The translations under genes were made by a program, and so were the position numbers. Shown here piece after piece: positions 31,598-40,019 of a stretch of 44,614 bases of DNA. The stretch spans positions 1-44,614 of the forward strand of contig JAIBJO010000022.1 in NCBI GenBank assembly GCA_020029615.1. The letters are read 5' to 3'. Numbering within the stretch: position 1 is the first letter of the stretch; each line of letters starts with the position of its first letter. Under the pieces are notes generated by a model, which did no database searches, had not been told where the DNA came from, and saw only the letters and a program-made list of their open reading frames with translations. This stretch comes from Actinomycetota bacterium (GTDB lineage: Bacteria; Actinomycetota; Thermoleophilia; Gaiellales; Gaiellaceae).

Positions 31598-33684
31598 ACA
31601 CCACGACGCTCGCGAGCACGACGTCGTGCCCGCGTGATCGCGCGTCGGGCCATGGCTGCGTGGTGCGAGTGCGGCTTGTCTCCCGCGCTGGCACGCATCC
31701 ACTCGCCGTCCGACCCGAGCAGCCACGAGTTCGAGTCGTCCTCGAGCGCGCTGTCGAGCAGTGCGTGGACATCCTGCCGAACACGCCCGTTCTCGACCGG
31801 CACGAGCACCTCGATTCTGTGGTCGAGGTTGCGCGTCATGAGATCCGGGCTTCCGACGTACGTGGCCACACGATCACCGGCCTCGAAAGCGTAGATGCGG
31901 CTGTGCTCGAGGAAGTGACCGACGATCGAGCGGACGCGGATGTTCTCGGAGAGCCCCTCGACCCCAGGGCGAAGCGCGCACGTGGTGCGGGCGATTACGT
32001 CGATGCTCGCGCCTGCCCGGGAGGCCGTGTACAGCTCGTCGACGATCCCGGGGTCGACCAGATGGTTGACCTTGAGCCGGATGCGGGCGACCTTCCCGTC
32101 TGCGGCCGCTGCTGCCACCGAGCGGATCTCGTCCACGAGCCCCGTGCGCAGCGTGAACGGGGCGACGAGCAGCTTTCGGAATCGCTGCGGTCGCCCGAAG
32201 CCGGTGATGAAGTTGAAGAGATCGGCGACATCGGCGGTGATCTCGTCGTCGCCGGTGAAGATCCCGACGTCCTCGTAGAGGCGGGCGGTGGCTGCGTGAT
32301 AGTTGCCGGTGCCTATGTGTGCGTAGCGGCGGAGCTCCTTGCCCTCGCGCCGCACGACGAGCGTCATCTTCGCGTGGATCTTGAGATCGGGAAACCCGTG
32401 GACGACGTGGACTCCTGCCTGCTCGAGCGCTCGTGACCACTCGATGTTCCGGCGCTCGTCGAACCGTGCCTTCAGCTCCACGAGGCACACGGCCTGCTTG
32501 CCGTCCTCGGCGCATTGGATGAGGGAGCCTACGAGCGCGCTGTCGTCGCTCGTGCGGTACACCGCGGTCTTCATGGCGATCACGTCGGGATCCTCGACCG
32601 CTGCCTGCGCGAACACCTCGAAGCTCGACCGGAACGACTCGTACGGCTGGTGGACCGCGACGTCTCCGCGGCGGATCTCGTCGAAGATGCGGGCGAGGTC
32701 CCCTTGCGAGTCGACGAACCGAGGCGGCACCACGGGAACCCAGGGCTCGCGCTTCAGGTCGGGTCGGTCGAGGGCGGTGAGCTCCATGAGCTCGGCGAGA
32801 TCGAGCGGGCTCTCGATGCGGTAGATCTGCGTCTCGTCGACACCGAGGCCGTGCGTCAGGCGGAGGACCATCTCCGCAGAGGCGGACGCGCTGACCTCGA
32901 CACGAACGACGTCGCCGAAGCGGCGTTTGCGAAGCTGGCTCTCGACGGCCTCGAGGAGATCGGCTGCATCGTCAGAGACCTCGAAGTCCGCATCTCGGGT
33001 AACGCGGAACGCCGCTCGCTCGACGATCGCAGCGCCCGGGAAGAGCGTCGGGAGGAAGTGAGCGATCACCTGCTCGAGCGGGAGGTACAGGCCGCGCTTG
33101 CCGATCTCCACGAACCGAGCGAGGCCCTCGGGGATCTTGACGCGCGCGAATCGCTCCTCTCCGGTGTCCGGGTCCGCGGCAAAGACCGCGAGCGAGAGCG
33201 ACAAGCCCGAGATGTACGGGAATGGCTGGCCGGGGCCGACTGCGAGCGGAGTCAGGACAGGGTAGATCTCACGCTGGAAGTGCTTCTCGAGCCGCTTGAG
33301 GTCCTTCTCGGTGCAGTCCTCGATCCCGCCCACCACCACACCCTCCGCGGCTAGCGCAGGCGAGAGCTCCTTCCTCCACACCCGGGACTGGCGGGCCGTC
33401 AACTCGAGCACGCGTTCCCGGATGCGCGCGAGCGTCTGCTGCGGCGTCAGGCCGTCCGGGGACAGCATCGCCAGTCCCGACTCGGCCTGGCCGAGGAGCC
33501 CCGCGACACGCACCTGGAAGAACTCGTCGATGTTCGACGCGAAGATCGAGCAGAACTTCACGCGCTCGAGCAGCGGCAGTGAATCGTCCTCCGCGAGCTC
33601 CAGGACCCGTGCGTGAAAGTCGAGCTGGGAGAGCTCGCGATTGAGCAGACGCTCGGTCGGCTCGCTGCGAACGCGGGTTGCCAT
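31594..33684 (-). CDS. ppk1: Polyphosphate kinase 1
   Basis: 696 residues from ATG 33684. It makes long-chain polyphosphate from ATP reversibly. N domain LLNRELSQLDFHARVLELA; the catalytic histidine lies in PDLKIHAKMTLVVRREG, with HIGTGNYHAATARLYEDVGIFT and the second PLD-like domain VRSIVGHFLEHSRIYAF, YVGSPDLMTRNLDHRIEVLVPV. Length and all domains are normal. It follows pit by 71 bases and precedes arsC by 7, so phosphate entering through Pit can be stored by the same operon. Confidence 0.95.
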   Translation of the reverse strand: MATRVRSEPTERLLNRELSQLDFHARVLELAEDDSLPLLERVKFCSIFASNIDEFFQVRVAGLLGQAESGLAMLSPDGLTPQQTLARIRERVLELTARQSRVWRKELSPALAAEGVVVGGIEDCTEKDLKRLEKHFQREIYPVLTPLAVGPGQPFPYISGLSLSLAVFAADPDTGEERFARVKIPEGLARFVEIGKRGLYLPLEQVIAHFLPTLFPGAAIVERAAFRVTRDADFEVSDDAADLLEAVESQLRKRRFGDVVRVEVSASASAEMVLRLTHGLGVDETQIYRIESPLDLAELMELTALDRPDLKREPWVPVVPPRFVDSQGDLARIFDEIRRGDVAVHQPYESFRSSFEVFAQAAVEDPDVIAMKTAVYRTSDDSALVGSLIQCAEDGKQAVCLVELKARFDERRNIEWSRALEQAGVHVVHGFPDLKIHAKMTLVVRREGKELRRYAHIGTGNYHAATARLYEDVGIFTGDDEITADVADLFNFITGFGRPQRFRKLLVAPFTLRTGLVDEIRSVAAAAADGKVARIRLKVNHLVDPGIVDELYTASRAGASIDVIARTTCALRPGVEGLSENIRVRSIVGHFLEHSRIYAFEAGDRVATYVGSPDLMTRNLDHRIEVLVPVENGRVRQDVHALLDSALEDDSNSWLLGSDGEWMRASAGDKPHSHHAAMARRAITRARRRARERRGV

Positions 33685-33755
33685 CTCGACATTGTGTATC
33701 GGCAGCACCCTCCCGCGCGTTACGGTCGAACGACTGGTGCGACCGGGTACCGGTC

Positions 33756-34847
33756 TCAGGCGGGCGCCGGTATGAGGCGCCGCGTCTCGTAGCGGCGCCC
33801 GACGAACGCCGCCGCGGCGATCGCGCCTGCAAGGAGGACGACGATGAGATCGCCGGCCGGCAGTCTCGTGACCTCTTCCATGAGAGCTCCGACGAGGCCG
33901 GCCGCTGGGAGCGTCAGGATCCAGGCGACGGCGATGTTCCCGGCGATGCCCCAGCGCACGGCGGAGAATCGCCGGCTCGCCCCGGCGCCCATCACGCAGC
34001 CTGTGATGGTCTGCGTCGTCGAGACGGGGAAGCCGTAGTGCGCCGTCGTCCACAGGATCCCTGCACAGGTGGTCTGGGCCGCGAAGCCCTGCGGCGGGTC
34101 GATCTTGGCGATCCGCGTGCCCATCGTCCTGATGATCCGCCAGCCGCCCGCGTACGTGCCGAGCGACATCGCTAGCGCGGACGACACGATGACCCAGCTC
34201 GGCGGCCGTTGGAAGTCGGGGCTCAGGTGCCCGGAGACGATCAGCGCGAGCGCGATGATGCCCATGGTCTTCTGCGCGTCGTTCGTCCCGTGCGTGAACG
34301 CGACGAAGCTTCCGGAGACGATCTGTGCACGCCTGAACACGCGATTCACCCGGGTCGGGGAGCGCCGCCGGATCACCCAGATGATCACGAGCATCAGCAC
34401 GAGAGCCGCCGCGAAGCCGATCGTCGGTGAGAGGACGCCGGGCTTGACGACCTTGTCCCAGATCCCGCTCCAGTTGATGACGTCGACCCCCGACGCGGCG
34501 ATCGCCGAGCCTGCGATGCCTCCGATGAGAGCGTGGCTCGAGCTCGACGGCAGGCCGAGAAACCACGTGATGAGGTTCCACGTGATCGCGCCGACGAGAC
34601 CGGCGAGGATGACGCTTAGCGTGATCGCATCTGGATCCACGATGCCCTTTGCGATCGTCGCCGCAACCGCAAACGACGCGAACGCACCGACGAAGTTGAG
34701 GATCGCGGCCAGGAGGACCGCGGTGCGCGGCGTGAGCGCGCGCGTGGAGACGCTCGTCGCGATCGCGTTGGCCGTGTCGTGGAAGCCGTTCGTGAAGTCG
34801 AAGAAGAGCGCGACCGCGACCACCGCGACCAGCGTCAGATCTTCCAC
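33756..34847 (-). CDS. pit: Low-affinity phosphate transporter Pit
   Basis: 363 residues from ATG 34847. PHO4-family repeats: FDFTNGFHDTANAIATSVSTRAL (residues 16-38) and THGTNDAQKTMGIIAL, each with GLPSSSSHALIGG-like and GFPVSTTQTITGC partners. About ten helices. It imports metal-phosphate using the proton gradient. The DUF47 gene just upstream is its usual partner. A short stem, GACCGG-GTA-CCGGTC, touches its stop and may weaken transcription into ppk. Confidence 0.93.
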   Translation of the reverse strand: MEDLTLVAVVAVALFFDFTNGFHDTANAIATSVSTRALTPRTAVLLAAILNFVGAFASFAVAATIAKGIVDPDAITLSVILAGLVGAITWNLITWFLGLPSSSSHALIGGIAGSAIAASGVDVINWSGIWDKVVKPGVLSPTIGFAAALVLMLVIIWVIRRRSPTRVNRVFRRAQIVSGSFVAFTHGTNDAQKTMGIIALALIVSGHLSPDFQRPPSWVIVSSALAMSLGTYAGGWRIIRTMGTRIAKIDPPQGFAAQTTCAGILWTTAHYGFPVSTTQTITGCVMGAGASRRFSAVRWGIAGNIAVAWILTLPAAGLVGALMEEVTRLPAGDLIVVLLAGAIAAAAFVGRRYETRRLIPAPA

Positions 34848-34859
34848 GCCTGGCCGACC

Positions 34860-35477
34860 TCAGCTCTTGACGACGATGTTCGCGATGACGTTCGCGACGG
34901 TCTCGCACGCGTCGAGCGCTCGCTCGAGTCCTGCATAGATGTCCTTCCAGCGGATGACGATCAGCGGGTCGATTCCCTCGTCGCGGAAGAGAGCAGCGAG
35001 CGCATCGCGATGCACGCGGTCACCTTCGTCCTCGTGGAGCTTGACCTGTACGAGCGCTTCCTGGACGCCGCGCATCCCCTTCAGGTTGTCGCACGCGACG
35101 GCAATCTGCTCGCAGGCTTTGACGATGATCCCGCACTGCTCGACCGCGTGGCGGGTAGGCATCTCGACGCCGTAGAGACCGAGGAGGTCGGAGGCCTCCT
35201 CGAGGTAGTCGACGATGTCGTCGAGCTCGGTCGCGAGGAGGTAGATGTCGTCGCGGTCGAACGGCGTGACGTACTGCGTGTTCAGCAGCGTGATGAGCTC
35301 GCGCGTGATCGAGTCGCCCTCGGTCTCCTCGCGCTTCACCTGCTCCTGCGTGATGCCGGAGTTCGGATGCTCGCGGAAGCGACGCTCGACGAGACGCGAG
35401 ACCTGGAGCGCGTTCTCGCCGGCCTTGCCGAAGAGCGTGAAGAACTCAGAGGTCCGCGGTGTGAGGCTGAACCGCAT
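34860..35477 (-). CDS. DUF47 (PhoU-like) Pit accessory protein
   Basis: 205 residues from ATG 35477. All-helical, PhoU-like: REHPNSGITQEQVKREETEGDSITRELI and the acidic LYLLATELDDIVDYLEEASDLLGLY stretch are family marks, with KLHEDEGDRVHRDALAALF late. DUF47 proteins are found beside Pit and are thought to control its activity. It ends 12 bases before pit and probably leads the operon DUF47-pit-ppk1-arsC. Confidence 0.9.
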   Translation of the reverse strand: MRFSLTPRTSEFFTLFGKAGENALQVSRLVERRFREHPNSGITQEQVKREETEGDSITRELITLLNTQYVTPFDRDDIYLLATELDDIVDYLEEASDLLGLYGVEMPTRHAVEQCGIIVKACEQIAVACDNLKGMRGVQEALVQVKLHEDEGDRVHRDALAALFRDEGIDPLIVIRWKDIYAGLERALDACETVANVIANIVVKS

Positions 35478-35558
35478 GCGGGCGGCACGTTAACCGTTTG
35501 GAGACATTCGCGGGTGACGGTGCGTGACAACGACTGGGTAAACCGCGACACTTGTCGC

Positions 35559-36572
35559 ATGGCGAGGACCCTCGCGTGTGTCCTGCTGGCTCTCGTTCTC
35601 GTGGCCGCGGCGGGGTCCCGGGCCGACGCGGCCAAGCAGTACCGCGTCGCGTTCGTGGCCGACATGGGCGGCGTCGACCCGCCCATCATGCAGCAGAACA
35701 TCGCCGGGCTCCGCCGCGCCGGCCGCGACTTCGGGGTGGAGGTCACGGTCGTCGTCCAGCCGATCCGCACGAGATGGACGAGCACGTTCGAGGCGCTCGC
35801 ACGGCAGCGGTACGACCTCGTCCTGGCGCCGTTCGGAGGCAACCAGACCCCGGCGGTCGTGGCCGCGGCACGCGCCTATCCCGATCAGCGCTTCGCCGTG
35901 GGGGACGCTCGGGCGGCCGAATGGGGTCGCCTCGGCTCCTGGCCACAGAACGTCCAGGGCCTCTCGGCCCGAGAGGAGGAGATCGGGTTCGTCGTCGGGT
36001 ACCTCGCGGGACTCGCCGAGCGCAGGCGCCCCGGGAGGGATGCCGTCGGCAGCGTCGGAGGCTTTCCCGGCGTTGCTCCGGTCGACCGCTTCATCGCCGG
36101 GTTTCGCGCCGGCGCGCGTCGCGCGAGCTCGCGGATCCGTCTCCTGAGCGCGTATTCCTACAACTTCGGGAACCCTGATTCCTGCGCGCGGATCGCGGTG
36201 GGGCAGATCGCGAAGGGCGCGGGCGTCGTGTTCGACGTCGCCGGTGCATGTGGTCTGGGAGCACTCGCGGCTGCTCAGAAGCACCGGGCATGGGGGATCG
36301 GCGTCGACCAGGACCAGTCTGCCCTCGGCCCCCACATCCTCACGAGTGCCGTCAAGGAGGTCGGTCTCATCAACTACCGCGCCATCGAACTCCTCGTACA
36401 AGGGCGTCTCGAGACCGGAGGAGACACGACTTTCGGCCTGAGGGACGGCGTCCTCCGCCTGGGACGGGTCAGCCCACGGGTTCCGCCGGTGCTGGTGGAG
36501 CGAACTCGGCGAATCGAGCGCGCGATCGCGTCCGGGCGAATCACCGGCATCCCGACGGTCGGGACCCCCTAG
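35559..36572 (+). CDS. BMP-family substrate-binding protein
   Basis: 337 residues from ATG 35559. Signal peptide (MARTLACVLLALVLVAAAGSRADA) followed by the basic-membrane-protein fold: VAFVADMGGVDPPIMQQNIAGL, GFVVGYLAGLAERR, VGSVGGFPGVAPVDRFIAGFRAGAR, GVVFDVAGACGLGALAAA and GIGVDQDQSALGPHILTSAVKEVG. Relatives (PnrA/Med-like) bind purine nucleosides for ABC import. No transporter genes are adjacent, so it may serve a system elsewhere or act as a sensor. Its TAG and the opposing regulator's TAG share the CTAG at 36569-36572. Confidence 0.85.
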   Translation: MARTLACVLLALVLVAAAGSRADAAKQYRVAFVADMGGVDPPIMQQNIAGLRRAGRDFGVEVTVVVQPIRTRWTSTFEALARQRYDLVLAPFGGNQTPAVVAAARAYPDQRFAVGDARAAEWGRLGSWPQNVQGLSAREEEIGFVVGYLAGLAERRRPGRDAVGSVGGFPGVAPVDRFIAGFRAGARRASSRIRLLSAYSYNFGNPDSCARIAVGQIAKGAGVVFDVAGACGLGALAAAQKHRAWGIGVDQDQSALGPHILTSAVKEVGLINYRAIELLVQGRLETGGDTTFGLRDGVLRLGRVSPRVPPVLVERTRRIERAIASGRITGIPTVGTP

Positions 36573-38393
36573 CGTCGGCCTTCCGGTCGGTCGATTGCGA
36601 CCCAGACGGCCCCGGCCGCCACGGTAACCCCGCTCGGCGCCGGCCCCAGCTCGATCCTCTTCGGCGGCTGTGCGAGAAGGGGATCGGAGAAGAGCACGAG
36701 CGCGCCCTGGGCAGTGGTGGCCCAGAAGCCCCTGCCGTCGGCGTCGGCCGCTGCAGTCGTGAACCCACCCAGGCTGAGCGTCCGTACGAGCTGAGTCGTC
36801 TCGGGGGTCCACGACCCAGACGTCCACGACGAGAACGAGCACGCTGTCGTCCGCTGTCGTTAGGTCGAACGGGAAGGTGCCCGGCGAGCCGACGGGCAGG
36901 TTCGCCGTGACTGCGCCGGTGCTCGGCTGGATCCGGAGGAGCCGGCCGCCGGCGGTGATCGTCCAGACCGTACCCTGTGCCGAGGCGACCGCGAGAGCTG
37001 CTGCTCCGACGTCGACGGTTCGAACGACGCGGTTCCTCGCGGGGTCGATACGGACGATCTCGTGTCCGGCGAGAGCGGCCCAGACCCCGCCCGTCCCGGC
37101 CGCGACCCCGTTCACCGTCGTCGCCACGAACGGATCGCGGGCGCGCAGGTCGAGAGTAGCGACGACGTCATTCGACTCCGGGTCGATGCGCGAGACCGTC
37201 CCGTCGATGCCTCCGGCTACCCAGATCGCATCGGCGCCGACGGCGAGGTCGACGGGAGACGGGACGCCGATCGTGGCGTCCACTTGCCGGGTCTCCGGGT
37301 CGATGCGCGAGACGGTTCCACTCTCCGAATTGGCCACCCAGATCGAGTCGTGCCCGGAGACGATCGCTACCGGACCGGAGCCGACCTCGACCGTATCGAC
37401 GAGCCGCAATGTCTCGGCGTCGACGACCGCAACCGTTCCGGGCTCGGCGAGCGTCGCGGCGCTGTCGCCGCGGGTCATGATGAGTGCTGTAGCCCCGGCG
37501 ACGACAGCGAGGCCGACGACAACGGCGGCGAGGACGACGCGCCGTGGGCGCCGGCGCAGCCTCTCCGGCGGCCTGAACCGCGGGAGCCCGGCGTCGAGCT
37601 CGGGATCCTGAGCGAGGATCGCCTGCTGGAGCTCACGCAGCCGCGGGGTGGGCTCGATGCCGAGCTGGTCGACGAACGCTCGCCGAGCCTCGTTGTAGAC
37701 GTCAAGGGCCTCGGCCTGGCGTCCGGACCGGTACAGGGCGAGCATCAGCTGGCCGCGTGGCCGCTCGCGCAGCGGCTCGCGCTCGACGAGGGCCTCGAGC
37801 TCAGGCACGAGCGTTCGGTCCTGGCCGAGCGCAAGGTCGGCGTCGATTCGTTCGTCGAGCGCCTCGATGCGCAGCTCCTCGAGCCGAGCCGCTTCGGCGC
37901 GCGCGGAGGGGGCTTCCTCGGTACCGGCGAGCGCCTGGCCTCGCCAGAGCTCCAGCGCCGTACGCAGCGTTCGGGACGCCCGCCCGACCTCGCCGGCGGA
38001 GAGCGCCTCGCGCCCTTCGAGGAGGAGCCCCTCGAACCGAGCCGAGTCGAGCGCCTGGCGCTCCACGCGGAGCACATACCCGGGAGCGCGCGTGACGAGG
38101 ATCTCCCCGGGCGTGCGGGCGGTGCGGCCGGGCTCGAGGGCCTTGCGAAGCTGTGACACGAGGCCGTGCAGGGACGTGGCGGCGGTTTCCGGCGGCTTCT
38201 CACCCCAGAGCTCGTCGATCAGGCGGTCGCTCGAGACGACCTCGTTCGCCCGCACGAGCAGGACGGCGAGCAGCGCACGCTGATGCGCGCCGCCGATCCC
38301 GAGCCCGCGCCCGTCTCGGAGCATCTCGAGCGGGCCGAGGATGCGGAACTCGAGGAGCTGTTCGACCCGTCGTCCGTACCGCGACGCTACCAC
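36569..38393 (-). pseudogene. SARP/BTAD regulator with membrane anchor and beta-propeller, split by one base
   Basis: From GTG 38393: winged helix (LEFRILGPLEMLRDG, AHQRALLAVLLVRANEVVSSDRLIDELWG, residues 15-110), BTAD domain (115-262), one membrane helix (VVLAAVVVGLAVVAGATAL, 287-304), then repeats such as VWVANSESGTVSRIDPETRQV that form an external beta-propeller. At a G5 run (36803-36807, plus strand) the frame shifts. Reading with one base fewer continues the propeller (DPETTQLVRTLSLGG, FWATTAQGALVLF, VWVAID) to TAG 36571, giving exactly 607 residues. As written, the frame instead runs on without homology. Possibly a sequencing error; otherwise a phase-variable or broken one-component sensor. 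Confidence 0.8.
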
Positions 38394-38505
38394 GGCTCTG
38401 CCGAGAAGGCGAACATTTGCAGGCGGAATTAGCCGGTCCTTAGCCCCTCGAAGCGCCCCGTTACGGCCGAATGTCACGGTCGGACGCGTCGAAAGGGCGG
38501 ATTCG

Positions 38506-39018
38506 ATGCGAGGGCGTCTATCGATTGGTCGGGCACTCGTCATTCTTGTGGCAGTGTCGATGGGCTGTGCGTCCACGGTCTCTGCCGCCTCCGAAGCCCG
38601 CCAGCAACGGGTCATGCTCGAGCAGAAGCACAAGTTCGGGGCGCCGACCGGCACGTTCGTCCTGTACGGCCTCACCGAGGGGCTCGTCGACCTCGACTCC
38701 GGCACGTTCACCCTCGCGGCCGCAGAGCAGCCGTACGTCGTTCGTCACGGCCAGCGGATCGCCGTCTACGTCGCGGCCGAGACGCTCGCGGGAAGGCGGG
38801 GCACGCTCAGCATCCGCTGGCGTGTGGAGTTCGTCGGAGCCGGGCTCGGCGCCACCGTAGGGACCGGCTCGTGGTCGGTTCTGCGCGGGACGGGCAGGTA
38901 CGCGGGCCTGACCGGAGGAGGCCGACTTGCTGCGGTGGTGATGACGCCGCGTGGGTTCACGAGCGCGCAGCTCGAGGGACTCATTACGTCACCGGCTCTC
39001 CGGGCCGCGTCCGGCTGA
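38506..39018 (+). CDS. Secreted protein of unknown function
   Basis: 170 residues from ATG 38506, divergent from the SARP-type regulator. Signal peptide RALVILVAVSMGCASTVSAA; the cysteine could be a lipobox but follows poorly. The mature part is rich in beta strands, with GTFVLYGLTEGLVDLDSGTFTL and GTGSWSVLRGTGRYAGLTGGGRL, the latter resembling allene-oxide-cyclase/dirigent-like barrels where a G-x-GxYxGxxG segment is common. No enzyme residues can be named. A terminator follows. Confidence 0.7.
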   Translation: MRGRLSIGRALVILVAVSMGCASTVSAASEARQQRVMLEQKHKFGAPTGTFVLYGLTEGLVDLDSGTFTLAAAEQPYVVRHGQRIAVYVAAETLAGRRGTLSIRWRVEFVGAGLGATVGTGSWSVLRGTGRYAGLTGGGRLAAVVMTPRGFTSAQLEGLITSPALRAASG

Positions 39019-39029
39019 TCGTGGATCGG

Positions 39030-39050
39030 AGGGCGGCGCACAGCCGCCCT
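39030..39050. terminator. Hairpin between convergent genes
   Basis: AGGGCGGC and GCCGCCCT pair around GCACA, followed by TCGCCCTTTC. It lies between the secreted protein and the convergent Rieske gene and may stop transcription from the left. Confidence 0.65.
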
Positions 39051-39058
39051 TCGCCCTT

Positions 39059-39966
39059 TCAGGCGAGCGCGTCGACGACCAGGCTCTGGAAGTGCGCGAC
39101 GAGCCGCTCGGACTCGGGCATGAGCCGACCTTCGTCGATGAGGCCGACCCGGACGCCCGCCTGGACGCGCTCGACGAGGGCGCGGTCCTCGGCGCCCACC
39201 TGGAAGTCGAACGCCAGCGACTCTTCGATCCACGCGTCGCTCGCGTCCGCGGCCACGAAGTAGTCGAGGAAGCGGTGCGCGGTGCGCTGTGCTGGGTCAT
39301 GCGCCCGCCCTGCGTCTCCAGGAGGTACGCGTCGGGTGAGACGTCCATGACCGCCGAGAACCCGGGATGCGCAACCGAGCAGTGGTAGCACTCGAGGAAG
39401 TTCTCGGCCGAGATCTTCCAGTTGGCGTCGAGCTCCACGTCGTACCGCTGGGTGAAACGGAGAGCGTCCAGGTCGATCCCGGCCTGGGCGATCTTCGCCG
39501 GTGCGTCTTCCAGGAACTCTGCGAGAGGCGCGGCATCCACGTCCGGGTTGACGAAGACCAGTGGCCCCCAGGTGTCGAGAGAGAGCTGGACGAGCCCCAG
39601 TCGCTCGTGATCGGTCCCGCCTTCGCGCGCGAACCTCGGCGCGGCGACCAGCTTGCCGTCGAGGCCGTACGTCCAGGCGTGGTACGGGCATTGCAGCGTC
39701 GCCCTCTTCCCCGACCCCTCGCACACGAGCGAGCCGCGGTGGCGGCAGACGTTCAGGAACGCCCGAAGCGTGCCCTCCTCGTCGCGCACGAGGACGACCG
39801 GAACGTCACCGACTCGCGTCGCGACGAAGGAGCCGCTCTCGGCGACCTCGTCCTGGCGGGCGACGTACTGCCACGAGCGGCGGAAGATCCGCTCCCGTTC
39901 GATCTCGAGCACGGCCGGATCCGTGTACCAGCTCCAGGGAATGGTCCGCGTCTCGACGGCGCTCAC
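39059..39966 (-). pseudogene. Rieske aromatic-ring oxygenase alpha subunit, internally deleted and frameshifted
   Basis: From GTG 39966: Rieske [2Fe-2S] ligands CRHRG and CPYHAW, then the mononuclear iron histidines in NFLECYHCSVAHP. After VSPDAYLLETQGG (about residue 225) the frame runs into unrelated sequence. In the -1-type frame the normal C-terminal part resumes at HRFLDYFVAADASDAWIEES and continues to LVAHFQSLVVDALA, stopping at 39059. Family members have about 50-70 more residues between these points (the beta strands around HFLWPN-like and PGPxRT sequences). So 3n+1 or 3n+2 bases are missing between about 39270 and 39320. The gene is dead as written; an assembly join is the alternative. 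Confidence 0.8.
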
Positions 39967-40019
39967 GTGGGCGAACGCTACCCGTCTCGCGCGCCGGGAG
40001 CGTGGGTAGGATCGCGCGC

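Noticed and set aside
33760-34908. Long open frame on the minus strand reaching far upstream of ppk1
   Set aside because: It is an Arg/His-rich shadow of pit in another frame; the polyphosphate kinase homology begins at ATG 33684.
35478-35545. PHO box before the DUF47-pit operon
   Set aside because: GTCAC occurs twice at about 10-base spacing on the minus strand, but units do not match GTTCACC and phase is not 11; too weak to claim.
36573-36800. Continuation of the SARP-regulator frame leftwards through the BMP gene
   Set aside because: After the G5 run this frame loses propeller homology and becomes Arg/Gly-rich; it is antisense to the BMP protein from 36572 down.
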